The notes beneath the pieces are model-generated. The model searched no databases. It had not been told where the DNA came from and was given only the letters and a program-made list of their open reading frames with translations. From the NCBI GenBank assembly GCA_032595685.2, contig CP159373.1:4379821-4443820 (forward strand): 64,000 bases of DNA, given 5' to 3'. This document shows positions 33,226 to 42,304 of this stretch, piece after piece. The position numbers and the translations under genes are program-made. The stretch's first letter is position 1; the number at the start of each line of letters is the position of its first letter. The stretch comes from Candidatus Electrothrix aestuarii. Its GTDB lineage: Bacteria > Desulfobacterota > Desulfobulbia > Desulfobulbales > Desulfobulbaceae.

Positions 33226-36075
33226 ATGTATCGCCCTGACAGAGGTACCATCATCGTATTGACTTTTCTCCTGGGCTGGCTTGCCCAGGAATCTGTGGCC
33301 CGCAGCACCACCCTCTATGTGGACCTGGACAACAGCAGCGGCACCGAGGACGGCAGCTCCTGGGCCACGGCCTACACCGACCTCCAGGATGCCCTGGCCG
33401 CAGCAGCCAGCGGGGATGAGATCTGGGTGGCAGAAGGCACCTATTACCCCATTGCCACCTCCAGCCCCACAGAAGCCCAGCGCTTCACCGCCTTTGATCT
33501 GGTCGAAGGCGTGACCCTGTACGGTGGCTTTGCAGGCACGGAAAGCGCGGTCTCGGAACGAGACTGGGAGAATAATGAAACCGTCCTCAGCGGTGCTATT
33601 GGCGTGCCCGAGGATGACACGGATAACTCCTACCACGTCCTGCGCGGCGCAGTGGGTGCCACCCTGGACGGCTTTATCGTGGAATACGGCTATGCTGTGC
33701 TGGCTCCGGATGAGACCTGCCCGGAAACCGATTGCTTGGTCACCGTGACCGGTGGTAGCAGCGACCAGGAGATCCTGCGCATAGTGACTGATATGCAATG
33801 CACTGCAGGGGGCGGCCTGTACAACGTGCATGCTGACACCGTGGTGCGCAACACCACCTTCCGCTATAACTATGCTGCCAAAGGCGGGGCTGTCTACAAC
33901 ATGGTCGTGTCCGGCTATGACTTCAGCACCAGTACAATTACCGACACGGCTGATGCCCCTTACTTTGAGGGTGTGGTCTTCCGGGAGAACATCGGGACCG
34001 GTCGTGGCGGTGCAGTAAACAACGACTTCTATACCTCGCCGGTCTTTGTGAACACGCAGTTTCTACACAACCACGGTTCAACCAAAGGCGGGGCCGTGTA
34101 CAACGACATGGGCTGCGATGCCTACTTCATTAATACCCTGTTTGCCGACAACACAGCCCAGCGGGGAACAGCCCTGATCAGCGACGGGTCCTCCAATTCC
34201 CGTCTGGTCTACACCACTATAGTGGACAACAGCTCCGACGATGTGGGCGCATCCCTGTACCAGGGCACCTACACCTCGCCGCAGCGGGATGAGCAGCCCA
34301 TGAAATGCAATGAGCCCCATCTCTACTCCTCCCTGGTGCTTGGTAATGCATCTGCCTCTTCCCCTACCTCCATCGACAGCTGGCACGACTCAGCTGCTGC
34401 CTGGGACAGTGCCTCAACCGTGGAAGAGACAGACGGCAGCCTGACAGCAACCAGCTATCTGGATGAGGACTATGGAACCACAGATTCTGATGTGGGCTGG
34501 GACCCTGACCGGGACCTGAGCACGGAACTCAGCACCTGGATCAGCACCTTTGACAGCGACAGCAGCAGCTTCCGCACCTATGCAGACTATCCCTACAGTA
34601 CTACTCCGGCAGGGAGCGGCAGCGGAACAGTCTATGTGGACGCTGACGCGACCAGCGGGACCAATAGTGGAACCAGTTGGGCCAATGCCTACACCGAGCT
34701 GAGCACGGCCTTAAGCAACGTCAAGGCAGGCCAGGAGATCTGGGTGGCTGAGGGCACCTACTACCCCACCAGCGGCACGGACCGGGAAGAGGCCTTTGTC
34801 ATGAAACAAGGGGTGAACCTCCTGGGCGGCTTTCAGGGCACAGAGAGCTCGCCTGCGGGCCGGGACCCGTCCACCTACCTCACCATCCTGAGTGGAGACA
34901 TCGGGACAACCGGGGACAGCACGGACAACTCCTACCATGTGCTCTTTGGCGCATCGAATGCCCTGCTGGATGGCTTTACAATCCAGGACGGCTATGCGGA
35001 CGGGGAACTCTATCACGGGCGGGGCGGGGGGATACTTATCTATGACGGGAACGCACCCACTGTGATAAGCTGCACCTTTCAGGATAACTATGCTGTGGAA
35101 GGCGGGGCCGTGTGCGGGTACTCCTACACCTCTCCCACGTTTGATAACTGCGAGTTTACCAATAACAGCGCAGCACGGGGCGGAGCCATGCTCTTCCGCC
35201 TGGGCGGAACCCCGACGGTTTCCGGTTCTCGATTCAGCAGCAATACTGCTTCGGACCGAGGGGGTGCCCTGTTTGTGGATTACGGCGCAAACCCGGACTT
35301 TGCAGGCAACACCTTTGAGTACAACTCCAGCGATGGAAATGGTGGGGCTGTGTATGTGGACGACAAGGCCTCCCAGCTGACCTACACCACTCTCTCATTT
35401 GACAGCGACCAGTTCACTGGCAACACAGCAGGCATGAAGGGAGGGGCCATTGCTATCTACAACAGCAATACCAGCGTCACTGGAACTGACCTCAACATAA
35501 GTGGCAATACAGCCGGGGTGAGCGGCGGTGGGGTGGATATAGACCAGAGTTCGGATACAAAACCCACAGATACCTATATAGCCTGGAGCTGCACAGGTAC
35601 CTGTACGTTTTCCGGCAACAGCCCGGATGACCTGCATGATTCAGACGACGACTCGGACGAGCCAGAGATCCAGGTGAAGCGCGGTTTGTATGAACTGGCG
35701 GACAGCAGCGGCAGCTATGATTTCGGTGAGGTGGATACGGGGAGTACCAGCGCCAAGGTCTTTACCATCAAGAATACCGGCGAGGCAGAGCTTAACCTGA
35801 GCGGCGACCCTGACCTGGTCAGTATCAGCGGGACCAATGCGGATGACTTCACGGTAACGGAGCAGCCCTCTTCTCCTGTAGGAGCGCACCGCACCTCCTC
35901 AGTGACCATCCAGTTTAGTCCCTCTGCAACGGGTACCCGCACAGCCACGGTCACTATCGCCAATGATGCCAGCGATGACCTGGAGCATACCTTCACCCTG
36001 ACCGGAACCGGGACAAGCGGCACGTCTACGGGCTTCATCCCGGCCATACTCAGCATTCTCCTCTTAAACAAGTAG
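33226..36075 (+). CDS. large secreted beta-helix protein with choice-of-anchor D domain
   Basis: 949 residues, AAGGAGG before the ATG. A signal peptide (IIVLTFLLGWLAQESVA) leads to two paralogous halves, each opening with a block like LYVDLDNSSGTEDGSSWATA / VYVDADATSGTNSGTSWANA and the segment EIWVAEGTYYP. These are followed by pectin-lyase-like right-handed beta-helix turns rich in GGAVYN and GGGI motifs, as in polymorphic outer-membrane-type proteins. About residues 815-930 form an Ig-like choice-of-anchor D domain (DFGEVDTGSTSAKVFTIKNT). The end (GFIPAILSILLL) is hydrophobic and may be a sorting tail. Probably a surface or secreted adhesin or matrix protein. No secretion partner is adjacent. 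Confidence 0.82.
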   Translation: MYRPDRGTIIVLTFLLGWLAQESVARSTTLYVDLDNSSGTEDGSSWATAYTDLQDALAAAASGDEIWVAEGTYYPIATSSPTEAQRFTAFDLVEGVTLYGGFAGTESAVSERDWENNETVLSGAIGVPEDDTDNSYHVLRGAVGATLDGFIVEYGYAVLAPDETCPETDCLVTVTGGSSDQEILRIVTDMQCTAGGGLYNVHADTVVRNTTFRYNYAAKGGAVYNMVVSGYDFSTSTITDTADAPYFEGVVFRENIGTGRGGAVNNDFYTSPVFVNTQFLHNHGSTKGGAVYNDMGCDAYFINTLFADNTAQRGTALISDGSSNSRLVYTTIVDNSSDDVGASLYQGTYTSPQRDEQPMKCNEPHLYSSLVLGNASASSPTSIDSWHDSAAAWDSASTVEETDGSLTATSYLDEDYGTTDSDVGWDPDRDLSTELSTWISTFDSDSSSFRTYADYPYSTTPAGSGSGTVYVDADATSGTNSGTSWANAYTELSTALSNVKAGQEIWVAEGTYYPTSGTDREEAFVMKQGVNLLGGFQGTESSPAGRDPSTYLTILSGDIGTTGDSTDNSYHVLFGASNALLDGFTIQDGYADGELYHGRGGGILIYDGNAPTVISCTFQDNYAVEGGAVCGYSYTSPTFDNCEFTNNSAARGGAMLFRLGGTPTVSGSRFSSNTASDRGGALFVDYGANPDFAGNTFEYNSSDGNGGAVYVDDKASQLTYTTLSFDSDQFTGNTAGMKGGAIAIYNSNTSVTGTDLNISGNTAGVSGGGVDIDQSSDTKPTDTYIAWSCTGTCTFSGNSPDDLHDSDDDSDEPEIQVKRGLYELADSSGSYDFGEVDTGSTSAKVFTIKNTGEAELNLSGDPDLVSISGTNADDFTVTEQPSSPVGAHRTSSVTIQFSPSATGTRTATVTIANDASDDLEHTFTLTGTGTSGTSTGFIPAILSILLLNK

Positions 36076-36114
36076 GGCAATACAAGTAGGACAATTCAGA
36101 CGTACCCGTCCGCG

Positions 36115-36138
36115 TACCCCTCCGAACACGGAGGGGTA
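36115..36138. terminator. strong hairpin after the beta-helix gene
   Basis: TACCCCTCCG pairs with CGGAGGGGTA around a 4-base loop, 40 bp after the stop. There is no T tract, so intrinsic termination is uncertain. Confidence 0.4.
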
Positions 36139-36204
36139 TATTAAGACGTGATGAGGAAGAGATAAGGAGAAAATAAGAACAAACACGGGAGGACTGTTCC
36201 CCCC

Positions 36205-36882
36205 TTACTCCGCCTCTTCCGGGGCCTCGCTCTCCATATTCACCAAATCCTTATGGGCCTCTACCGCCTCCAGCTCCCTGCCGTTGACCACCAGCAGCTC
36301 CGCATACAGGGCAAGATTGGTGGCCCTGTCCTTTGCCGGGCCGTAGAGATAGGCCAAGCGGGCCATAGCCAGGGCCTCAAGACCCCGCCCCTGCATATGC
36401 CAGATACGGGCGATATGTCCCAGATGCTCGGCTGCGGCCTCCAGGGTCATGCCGGGCTGCTTGAGCTTGACCAATTCCTGGTTCAGGCGCTCCTGCACCT
36501 CCGGGGGAAGCACATGTTCTGTACAGAGCCCGAGATTCAGCATGGCATTATCCTTGGCCTCGACATCTTTATGCTCAACAGCGCTCTGAACAGTTGCCTC
36601 CTGGATATCCTCCAGGGTGAGTTGCGGCGCCCCCTGCCAGAGCATCACCCCGATCAACCCGGTACCGAACAGCACCAGAAAGACACCGGGCCAGAAATTG
36701 GTTGTGCTGAGCCTGATCGTCCATATCTTGGTATCCAACAGGGTTGTTCCGGTCCTGCTCTGCTGCTCCTCACCTAAGCGGGTAAAAAGACGAAAGCCGA
36801 GATAAATAGAGAGCGCCCCTACGGTCAGAACAGTCAGGCGATACAGGGCAACATAGATAAGGAATTCGGTTGAAACAATCAT
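36205..36882 (-). CDS. membrane protein with two N-terminal helices and helical repeat tail
   Basis: 225 residues from ATG 36882, chosen because GGGAGG lies just upstream. Two membrane helices (FLIYVALYRLTVLTVGAL, about residues 6-28, and FWPGVFLVLFGTGLIGVML, about 63-83) are followed by a soluble helical region that looks TPR-like (AAEHLGHIARIWHMQGRGLEALAMARLAYLYGP written as separate helices of that order). It follows folP on the same strand by 22 bp, so they may be cotranscribed. Role unknown; a membrane scaffold is a reasonable guess. Confidence 0.65.
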   Translation of the reverse strand: MIVSTEFLIYVALYRLTVLTVGALSIYLGFRLFTRLGEEQQSRTGTTLLDTKIWTIRLSTTNFWPGVFLVLFGTGLIGVMLWQGAPQLTLEDIQEATVQSAVEHKDVEAKDNAMLNLGLCTEHVLPPEVQERLNQELVKLKQPGMTLEAAAEHLGHIARIWHMQGRGLEALAMARLAYLYGPAKDRATNLALYAELLVVNGRELEAVEAHKDLVNMESEAPEEAE

Positions 36883-36904
36883 AGAGCCTCCCGAAATATC
36901 AGTT

Positions 36905-37765
36905 TTACACCGGGGCCAGCGCAAGCTCTTCAGAGAGCCGCAGGGCCGCTACAGTCTTCGCCACATCATGCACCCGCAGGATATCCGCGCCCTGCTGCGC
37001 GCACAAAGCGGAAATAATTGCGGTGGGGCAATCTCGCTCGCTTACCGACAAACCGAGCAGCTTCTCCATAAAGGATTTACGGGAATGGCCGATCAGAACC
37101 GGATAGCCGAGTTCCTTAAAAACGCGCACATTCCGCAGGATGGTGAGATTATGCTCCAGGGTCTTGCCGAAGCCCACACCAGGATCCAGGATGATGCGCT
37201 GCCGGGCAATCCCCTGGCCCTCCATCCAGCTTGTCCTCTCACGAAAGAAGGCGCAGATCTCAGCCACAACATCCTCATATTGGGGAGCGATCTGCATATC
37301 TCCGGGAGTCCCCTGCATATGCATAATAATAATCGGGACCTCGCAGGAGCGGGCAACACTGATCATCTCCAAGTCCTGCCTCAGGGCCGATATATCATTA
37401 ATGATGGTGGCCCCATGCGCAAGGGCAGCTGCTGCTACTTTGGCCTTGGTGGTATCAATGGAAACAGGGACTGCCGCCGAGAGTGTACGCACGGCCTGAA
37501 TTGCCGGGAGCACCCTGTCCAGTTCCTCCTGCTCAGACACTGGCTCGGCAAAGGGCCGGGTGGATTCGCCTCCAATATCGATGATATCCACGCCATCAGC
37601 AAGCATCTTCTTGATCTGATCCGTCAAGGCCTGCTTGCCAGTGAAGCCAGTGAATTTGCCCCCATCAGAAAAGGAATCCGGGGTGACATTCAAAATCCCC
37701 ATCACCAATGTTGTCTGTGCTGTCTGTGCTGTCTGTGCTGTCTGTGCTGTCTGCACCTTGTCCAT
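36905..37765 (-). CDS. folP: dihydropteroate synthase
   Basis: 286 residues from ATG 37765, which has GGGGA seven bases upstream. In-frame ATG 37777 and GTG 37789 lie in or against the preceding terminator. The TIM-barrel signatures are clear: MGILNVTPDSFSDGG, DIIDIGGESTRP, NDISAL, LDPGVGFGKT, GHSRKSF. It joins p-aminobenzoate to dihydropterin pyrophosphate in folate synthesis. The N-terminus carries a (Gln-Thr-Ala)n tract before the barrel, coded by a 9-bp tandem repeat, which is not part of the family fold. The order ftsH-folP is widely conserved. Confidence 0.96.
   Translation of the reverse strand: MDKVQTAQTAQTAQTAQTTLVMGILNVTPDSFSDGGKFTGFTGKQALTDQIKKMLADGVDIIDIGGESTRPFAEPVSEQEELDRVLPAIQAVRTLSAAVPVSIDTTKAKVAAAALAHGATIINDISALRQDLEMISVARSCEVPIIIMHMQGTPGDMQIAPQYEDVVAEICAFFRERTSWMEGQGIARQRIILDPGVGFGKTLEHNLTILRNVRVFKELGYPVLIGHSRKSFMEKLLGLSVSERDCPTAIISALCAQQGADILRVHDVAKTVAALRLSEELALAPV
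37712..37756 (-). repeat. 9-bp tandem repeat at the start of folP
   Basis: Four perfect TGTCTGTGC units (plus strand) and a fifth degenerate one, coding for Gln-Thr-Ala triplets three codons after the start. Copy changes would keep the frame and alter only the tract length. Confidence 0.85.
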
Positions 37766-37778
37766 ACAGTTCCCCATC

Positions 37779-37808
37779 AAAAAAGGCACAGGAAAATTCC
37801 TGTGCCTT
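37779..37808 (-). terminator. intrinsic terminator between ftsH and folP
   Basis: On the minus strand AAGGCACAGG and CCTGTGCCTT form a 10-12 bp stem followed directly by six T residues. It ends 13 bases before the folP start, so ftsH transcripts should stop or be attenuated there. Confidence 0.75.
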
Positions 37809-37895
37809 CTATACCTTGATAAACTATCTAACGTTGTGAGTATTGAGCATACCTCAACTTCCTGTTAACTTCATATGGCGTGCATACCTCATTGC

Positions 37896-39743
37896 TTAGA
37901 TGGTAATGTCTTCAGCATCATCCTGAGCCACAGCCTCTTCCGGCTCCCCGTTCTTTTCTGCAATAATGCATTCAATATCTTCCAGGGTAATGGTTTCTTT
38001 TTCCAGCAGCTCGTCAGCAACGCCCTTCAGAATTTCAATATTCTCTTCCAGAAGCTTGGTGGTGACTACGGTGGCATTCATGATGATTTGTTTGACCACC
38101 TCATCAATCTTACGGGCTGTATCTTCGCTGTAATCACGGTGCTGGGCAATTTCCCGGCCTAAAAAGATTTGTTCTTCCTTTTTCCCGTAGGCTAAGGGAC
38201 CTAATTCATCACTCATCCCCCATTCACAGACCATCTTGCGGGCTAGCTCACTGGCCCTCTCAATATCATTACCTGCTCCGGTCGTAATTTCACCAAAGAT
38301 TATCTTTTCAGCTACCCAACCACCAAAGAGGATTGCGATGTTATTGAGTAAGTACTGCTTAGAATGGGTGTATTTCTCATCAATGGGCAGCTGCATAGTC
38401 AGACCAAGGGCCCTCCCACGTGGGATAATCGACACCTTGTGAATGGGATCTGTTCCTGGCAGCAAACGGGCCACAATGGCATGTCCAGCCTCGTGATAGG
38501 CGGTGATCTTTTTCTCCTTCTCAGGAATGATCATAGACCTGCGCTCAGCACCCATCATGATCTTATCCTTGGCTATCTCCAGGAACTCAAGGGTGACCTC
38601 TTTTGCCTCCTCACGGGCCGCAACCAGGGCAGCCTCATTGACCAGGTTTTCCAGATCAGCGCCGGAAAATCCTGGGGTACCTCGGGCAATAACAGCCATA
38701 TCCACATCATCTGCCAGTTTGGTCTTTTTGCCGTAGATCTCCAAAATCAGCTGGCGCCCTTTGATATCAGGCACCGGCACTATCACCTGTCGATCAAAAC
38801 GACCAGGACGAAGCAGGGCCGGGTCCAGCACATCAGGCCGGTTGGTAGCTGCGATAATAATAACCCCGTCGTTGGCATTAAACCCGTCCATTTCTACCAA
38901 GAGCTGGTTCAAAGTCTGCTCACGCTCATCATGACCGCCACCCAAGCCAGCACCGCGATGCCGTCCCACTGCATCAATCTCGTCAATAAAAATAATACAG
39001 GGCGCATTTTTCATACCCTGATGAAACAGGTCCCGAACCCTGGAGGCTCCCACACCAACAAACATCTCAACAAAATCAGAGCCTGAAATTGTAAAGAAAG
39101 GCACTTCTGCCTCTCCCGCAATGGCCCTCGCCAATAAAGTTTTGCCTGTACCAGGAGAACCTGCCAGCAGCACTCCTTTAGGAATTCGCCCGCCCAATTT
39201 CGTAAACTTCTCAGGATCTTTCAAAAAATCAACGATCTCTTCCAGCTCGTTTTTCGCTTCATCAATTCCGGCAACGTCCTTAAAGGTAATTTTCACCTCA
39301 CCTTCTTCCTGCATCTTAGCTCGTGTTCTACCAAACCCCAGAGCGCCGCCCTTGCCATTGCCACCCATCTGCATCTGGCGCATAAAAAAGATCCAAAGAC
39401 CGATCAGCAGTATCATCGGAAACCAGGAAATAAAAAGGGTAACCCACAGAGATTCATGCTCCGGCTCTTTCACAGAAATTTCAACCCCTGATTTACGCAA
39501 CATGGGAATCAATTCTGTATCATCCGGGGTGATCGTGGCAAAAGGCCGTCCATCACCAGAGATCCCGAGAACCTTGCCTCCCTGAATGGTCACCTGCCGA
39601 ATGGCCCCACTTTCCACATTGGTCCAGAACTGGCTATAGGTCATCGGAACACGTGATTCTGTCTTCTGATTAAAAAGATTCACCAAAAGAATTGCTGTCA
39701 GGCCGATCACGAGCCACATGCTCAAGTTCTTGTAAGTATTCAT
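37896..39743 (-). CDS. ftsH: ATP-dependent zinc metalloprotease FtsH
   Basis: 615 residues. Two N-terminal membrane helices (about 8-24 and 103-122) flank a periplasmic domain. The AAA module has Walker A GSPGTGKT, Walker [12 protein letters not shown] and the second region of homology ([20 protein letters not shown]). The zinc site HEAGH lies near residue 417 and the third ligand region follows. FtsH degrades misfolded and regulatory membrane and cytosolic proteins. The start has only AGGA directly before it. A 654-bp non-coding region with palindromes separates it from the divergent TRAP genes. Confidence 0.97.
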   Translation of the reverse strand: MNTYKNLSMWLVIGLTAILLVNLFNQKTESRVPMTYSQFWTNVESGAIRQVTIQGGKVLGISGDGRPFATITPDDTELIPMLRKSGVEISVKEPEHESLWVTLFISWFPMILLIGLWIFFMRQMQMGGNGKGGALGFGRTRAKMQEEGEVKITFKDVAGIDEAKNELEEIVDFLKDPEKFTKLGGRIPKGVLLAGSPGTGKTLLARAIAGEAEVPFFTISGSDFVEMFVGVGASRVRDLFHQGMKNAPCIIFIDEIDAVGRHRGAGLGGGHDEREQTLNQLLVEMDGFNANDGVIIIAATNRPDVLDPALLRPGRFDRQVIVPVPDIKGRQLILEIYGKKTKLADDVDMAVIARGTPGFSGADLENLVNEAALVAAREEAKEVTLEFLEIAKDKIMMGAERRSMIIPEKEKKITAYHEAGHAIVARLLPGTDPIHKVSIIPRGRALGLTMQLPIDEKYTHSKQYLLNNIAILFGGWVAEKIIFGEITTGAGNDIERASELARKMVCEWGMSDELGPLAYGKKEEQIFLGREIAQHRDYSEDTARKIDEVVKQIIMNATVVTTKLLEENIEILKGVADELLEKETITLEDIECIIAEKNGEPEEAVAQDDAEDITI

Positions 39744-40397
39744 TCCTATAATATGTAAGGATTAATAAGTTACTGCTTGCAAAAGAGAAAGGCTGAGCCC
39801 TTGCAGGTCTCACCTTACATTCCATTAACCTTCCGATTCAACTGAAAGCGCAATATATCCCCGCCCCACTCTGTTTCCGGCATCCCCAACATAACACAAC
39901 CTGAACTCAGGTTGCTACCACACAATGTGAAATCCATACAATGAAACATGCTTTCAGGCAGGAACACACAAACGAGAACGCGTCAAGATAAGGGTGTAAA
40001 TCGAAGTAACGGAGTACCATTTGGATTAATTTGTATATTGAGCAATATACTATATGAACTGTTGCGCTGTCAGTCAATAGTTGAATAGACCTCTATCGGA
40101 AAAATACCTGAACGAAAAAAAGAGAGGCTTGCTCAAAGCAAGATATCTTATCCCTGACCTGAGAGCAGCTACTCAGGTCACTATGCATTTACAACGCTCA
40201 ACGTTCAAATGAAAGGATGACGCATAACTTGAACTTCAAGGCAAAGTGTGCTCAAATAGAAAATTTTGACAGTACTCCTCAAAAGCCTCAAAATCCCTTG
40301 CGACACTTCTGGAAACATGAGGCACATGAGGCTATGGGACGCTCACAAAAAGAGAAAAAAAGAGATCGTAAACGCTACGGAAATTTGCAGGAGAAGT
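39744..40397. other. divergent intergenic region with three palindromes
   Basis: No gene supported. Three exact palindromes are present: CAACCTGA-AC-TCAGGTTG (39897-39914), GTATATTG-AG-CAATATAC (40033-40050) and GACCTGAG-8 bp-CTCAGGTC (40156-40179). The first and third share a CCTGA ... TCAGG core. They lie between divergent ftsH and TRAP genes and could be regulator sites or, for the third, a transcript hairpin. Confidence 0.5.
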
Positions 40398-40901
40398 ATG
40401 CGGGCGCTGGAAAAAATCATTGAGCAACTTGTTCATATTGTGGAAGGGATACTGGCAATCCTTCTCCTGCTCATGGTCCTGAACGTCTCCTTCGACGTTA
40501 TCATGCGCTATTTCTTTCATAATTCTTCTGTCGCTATGCAGGAACTGGAGTGGCACCTCTTCGCTATTATCCTTTTACTGGGTATATCAGCCAGCCTCAA
40601 GGAAGAGGCACACGTACGGGTTGACTTCCTTTATGAGCGCTTCAGCGAACGAGCAAAGGCCATTATTAATATTTTCGGCACCCTTGTCTTTCTCCTGCCT
40701 CTGGCTCTGCTTATTACTATGGGTTCCTACACCTTTGTTCATGATTCCTGGGTGACCAAAGAGATTTCCGAAAACCCAGGTGGCCTTCCTTATCGTTGGC
40801 TGATTAAGGGGATGATCCCTCTGTCCTTTACCTTCCTGATGCTGACGGCCCTGGGATATATCCTGCGAAATATCAGAAAATTTCAGGAGGATGGTAAATG
40901 A
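40398..40901 (+). CDS. dctQ: TRAP transporter small permease (DctQ-like)
   Basis: 167 residues from ATG 40398, which has AGGAG 4-5 bases upstream; in-frame upstream ATGs add only a basic, unrelated-looking stretch. Four membrane helices fit DctQ: ILAILLLLMVLNVSFDVIMRY, then ELEWHLFAIILLLGI, VFLLPLALLITMG and SFTFLMLTALGYIL. The motif R-Y-F-x-x-N ... E-x-x-x-x-L is typical. It works with the large permease, which it overlaps by ATGA. Substrate unknown. Confidence 0.88.
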   Translation: MRALEKIIEQLVHIVEGILAILLLLMVLNVSFDVIMRYFFHNSSVAMQELEWHLFAIILLLGISASLKEEAHVRVDFLYERFSERAKAIINIFGTLVFLLPLALLITMGSYTFVHDSWVTKEISENPGGLPYRWLIKGMIPLSFTFLMLTALGYILRNIRKFQEDGK

Positions 40902-42244
40902 TTGGGATCATCATGTTCTTTGCCGCCCTCCTGCTCCTGCTACTCGGATACCCTGTTGCCTTTTCTTTTGGAGCCGCAGCAATCGTTTTCGGTTTTATCG
41001 GTGCGATTGTTGAGCTGCAACCACATCCGGCCCTGATCGATATCATGGAAGAATTCTTCCTTATGTTTTCCATGATGCCCTTTCGGATCTACGCCATGAT
41101 GTCCAACACCATCCTGATGGCGGTTCCACTCTTTATCTTGATGGGAATTATCCTGCAAAAATCAGAACTGGCTGAGCGCCTGCTGGAATCTATGGGCCAG
41201 CTCTTCGGTAGAGTGCGCGGCGGCCTGGCCGTCTCCACCGTGCTTGTGGGCACCCTTTTAGCCGCATCCACCGGGGTAGTCGGCGCTTCAGTCATCGCAA
41301 TGGGTGTGATTTCCTTACCGGTCATGCTGAAGCACGGCTATAATAAATCTTTGGCTACAGGCACCATCTGCGCTTCCGGTACCCTTGGCCAAATTATCCC
41401 ACCCTCCATCGTTCTTATCATTCTTGGTGATGTTTTCCAGCTCCCAGTGGGGGATCTCTTTCATGCGGCTCTCAAGCCGGGACTTGTGTTGGTTGGCAGC
41501 TATATTATTTATATACTCCTGCTCGGATATCTGAAGCCAAATTATGCGCCCTGCATTACACCTCCGGCCGGACTTTCCGGCGAGGAGGAAAAAGGCTCCT
41601 GGCAGCAGGCACTGCTGGCGATTTTACCGCCCCTCCTCCTGATTATCCTGGTGCTCGGCTCTATCTTTGCCGGAATAGCTACTCCCACCGAGTCTGCTTC
41701 GGTAGGAGCCTTAGGCGCTATGCTCCTGGCAGCTCTTTATAAAAAACTGCGCTGGCAGATCCTTATGGACTCCTGCCGGGAAACAGTGCGCATCACGGCT
41801 ATGGTCTTTGCCGTCCTTATCGGCGCAACTGCCTTCTCAATGGTCTTTGTCTACACTGGGGCAGATATGCTGGTGGAAGAATTTATGCTCAGCTTACCCG
41901 GTGAAAAATGGGGCTTTTTACTGCTCTCTATGTCAGCAATTATGTTTCTTGGTTTTTTTATTGATTTTATAGAAATATCCTATATTGTCGTTCCTATCCT
42001 TCTTCCGGTTGCAGAGACCGTAGGTATTGATCCGATGTGGTTTGCACTTCTTATCGCTATAAACCTGCAAACCTCCTTTTTGACACCACCCTTCGGATTC
42101 TCGCTCTTCTATTTGAAGGGTGTATGTCCGCCAGAAGTACGGACCCTTGATATTTACAAGGGAGTTTTGCCCTTTATTTTGCTTCAGGTCCTGGTCCTTA
42201 TGACCATGATGCTCTTTCCGCACCTATACGGTCTGACGATCTGA
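40898..42244 (+). CDS. dctM: TRAP transporter large permease (DctM-like)
   Basis: 448 residues, about twelve membrane helices. Family hallmarks are VPLFILMGIIL, ASTGVVGASVIAMG, GTICASGTLGQIIPPSI and ATPTESASVGALGA, close to DctM of C4-dicarboxylate and related Na+-driven TRAP importers. The ATGA overlap with the small permease indicates coupled translation. The usual DctP binding protein is not found on either side. Instead the next gene is an SBP/lytic-transglycosylase protein. Confidence 0.92.
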   Translation: MIGIIMFFAALLLLLLGYPVAFSFGAAAIVFGFIGAIVELQPHPALIDIMEEFFLMFSMMPFRIYAMMSNTILMAVPLFILMGIILQKSELAERLLESMGQLFGRVRGGLAVSTVLVGTLLAASTGVVGASVIAMGVISLPVMLKHGYNKSLATGTICASGTLGQIIPPSIVLIILGDVFQLPVGDLFHAALKPGLVLVGSYIIYILLLGYLKPNYAPCITPPAGLSGEEEKGSWQQALLAILPPLLLIILVLGSIFAGIATPTESASVGALGAMLLAALYKKLRWQILMDSCRETVRITAMVFAVLIGATAFSMVFVYTGADMLVEEFMLSLPGEKWGFLLLSMSAIMFLGFFIDFIEISYIVVPILLPVAETVGIDPMWFALLIAINLQTSFLTPPFGFSLFYLKGVCPPEVRTLDIYKGVLPFILLQVLVLMTMMLFPHLYGLTI

Positions 42245-42304
42245 GCTCAGTCTGAGTTGACCACTACCTGAACAAGACAGCAGAAGCTCTCGGAGGAAAA
42301 CATT

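Noticed and set aside
40217-40423. 68-codon frame ahead of the TRAP small permease
   Set aside because: Basic, low-complexity protein without a ribosome site, overlapping the permease start. A leader function cannot be excluded.
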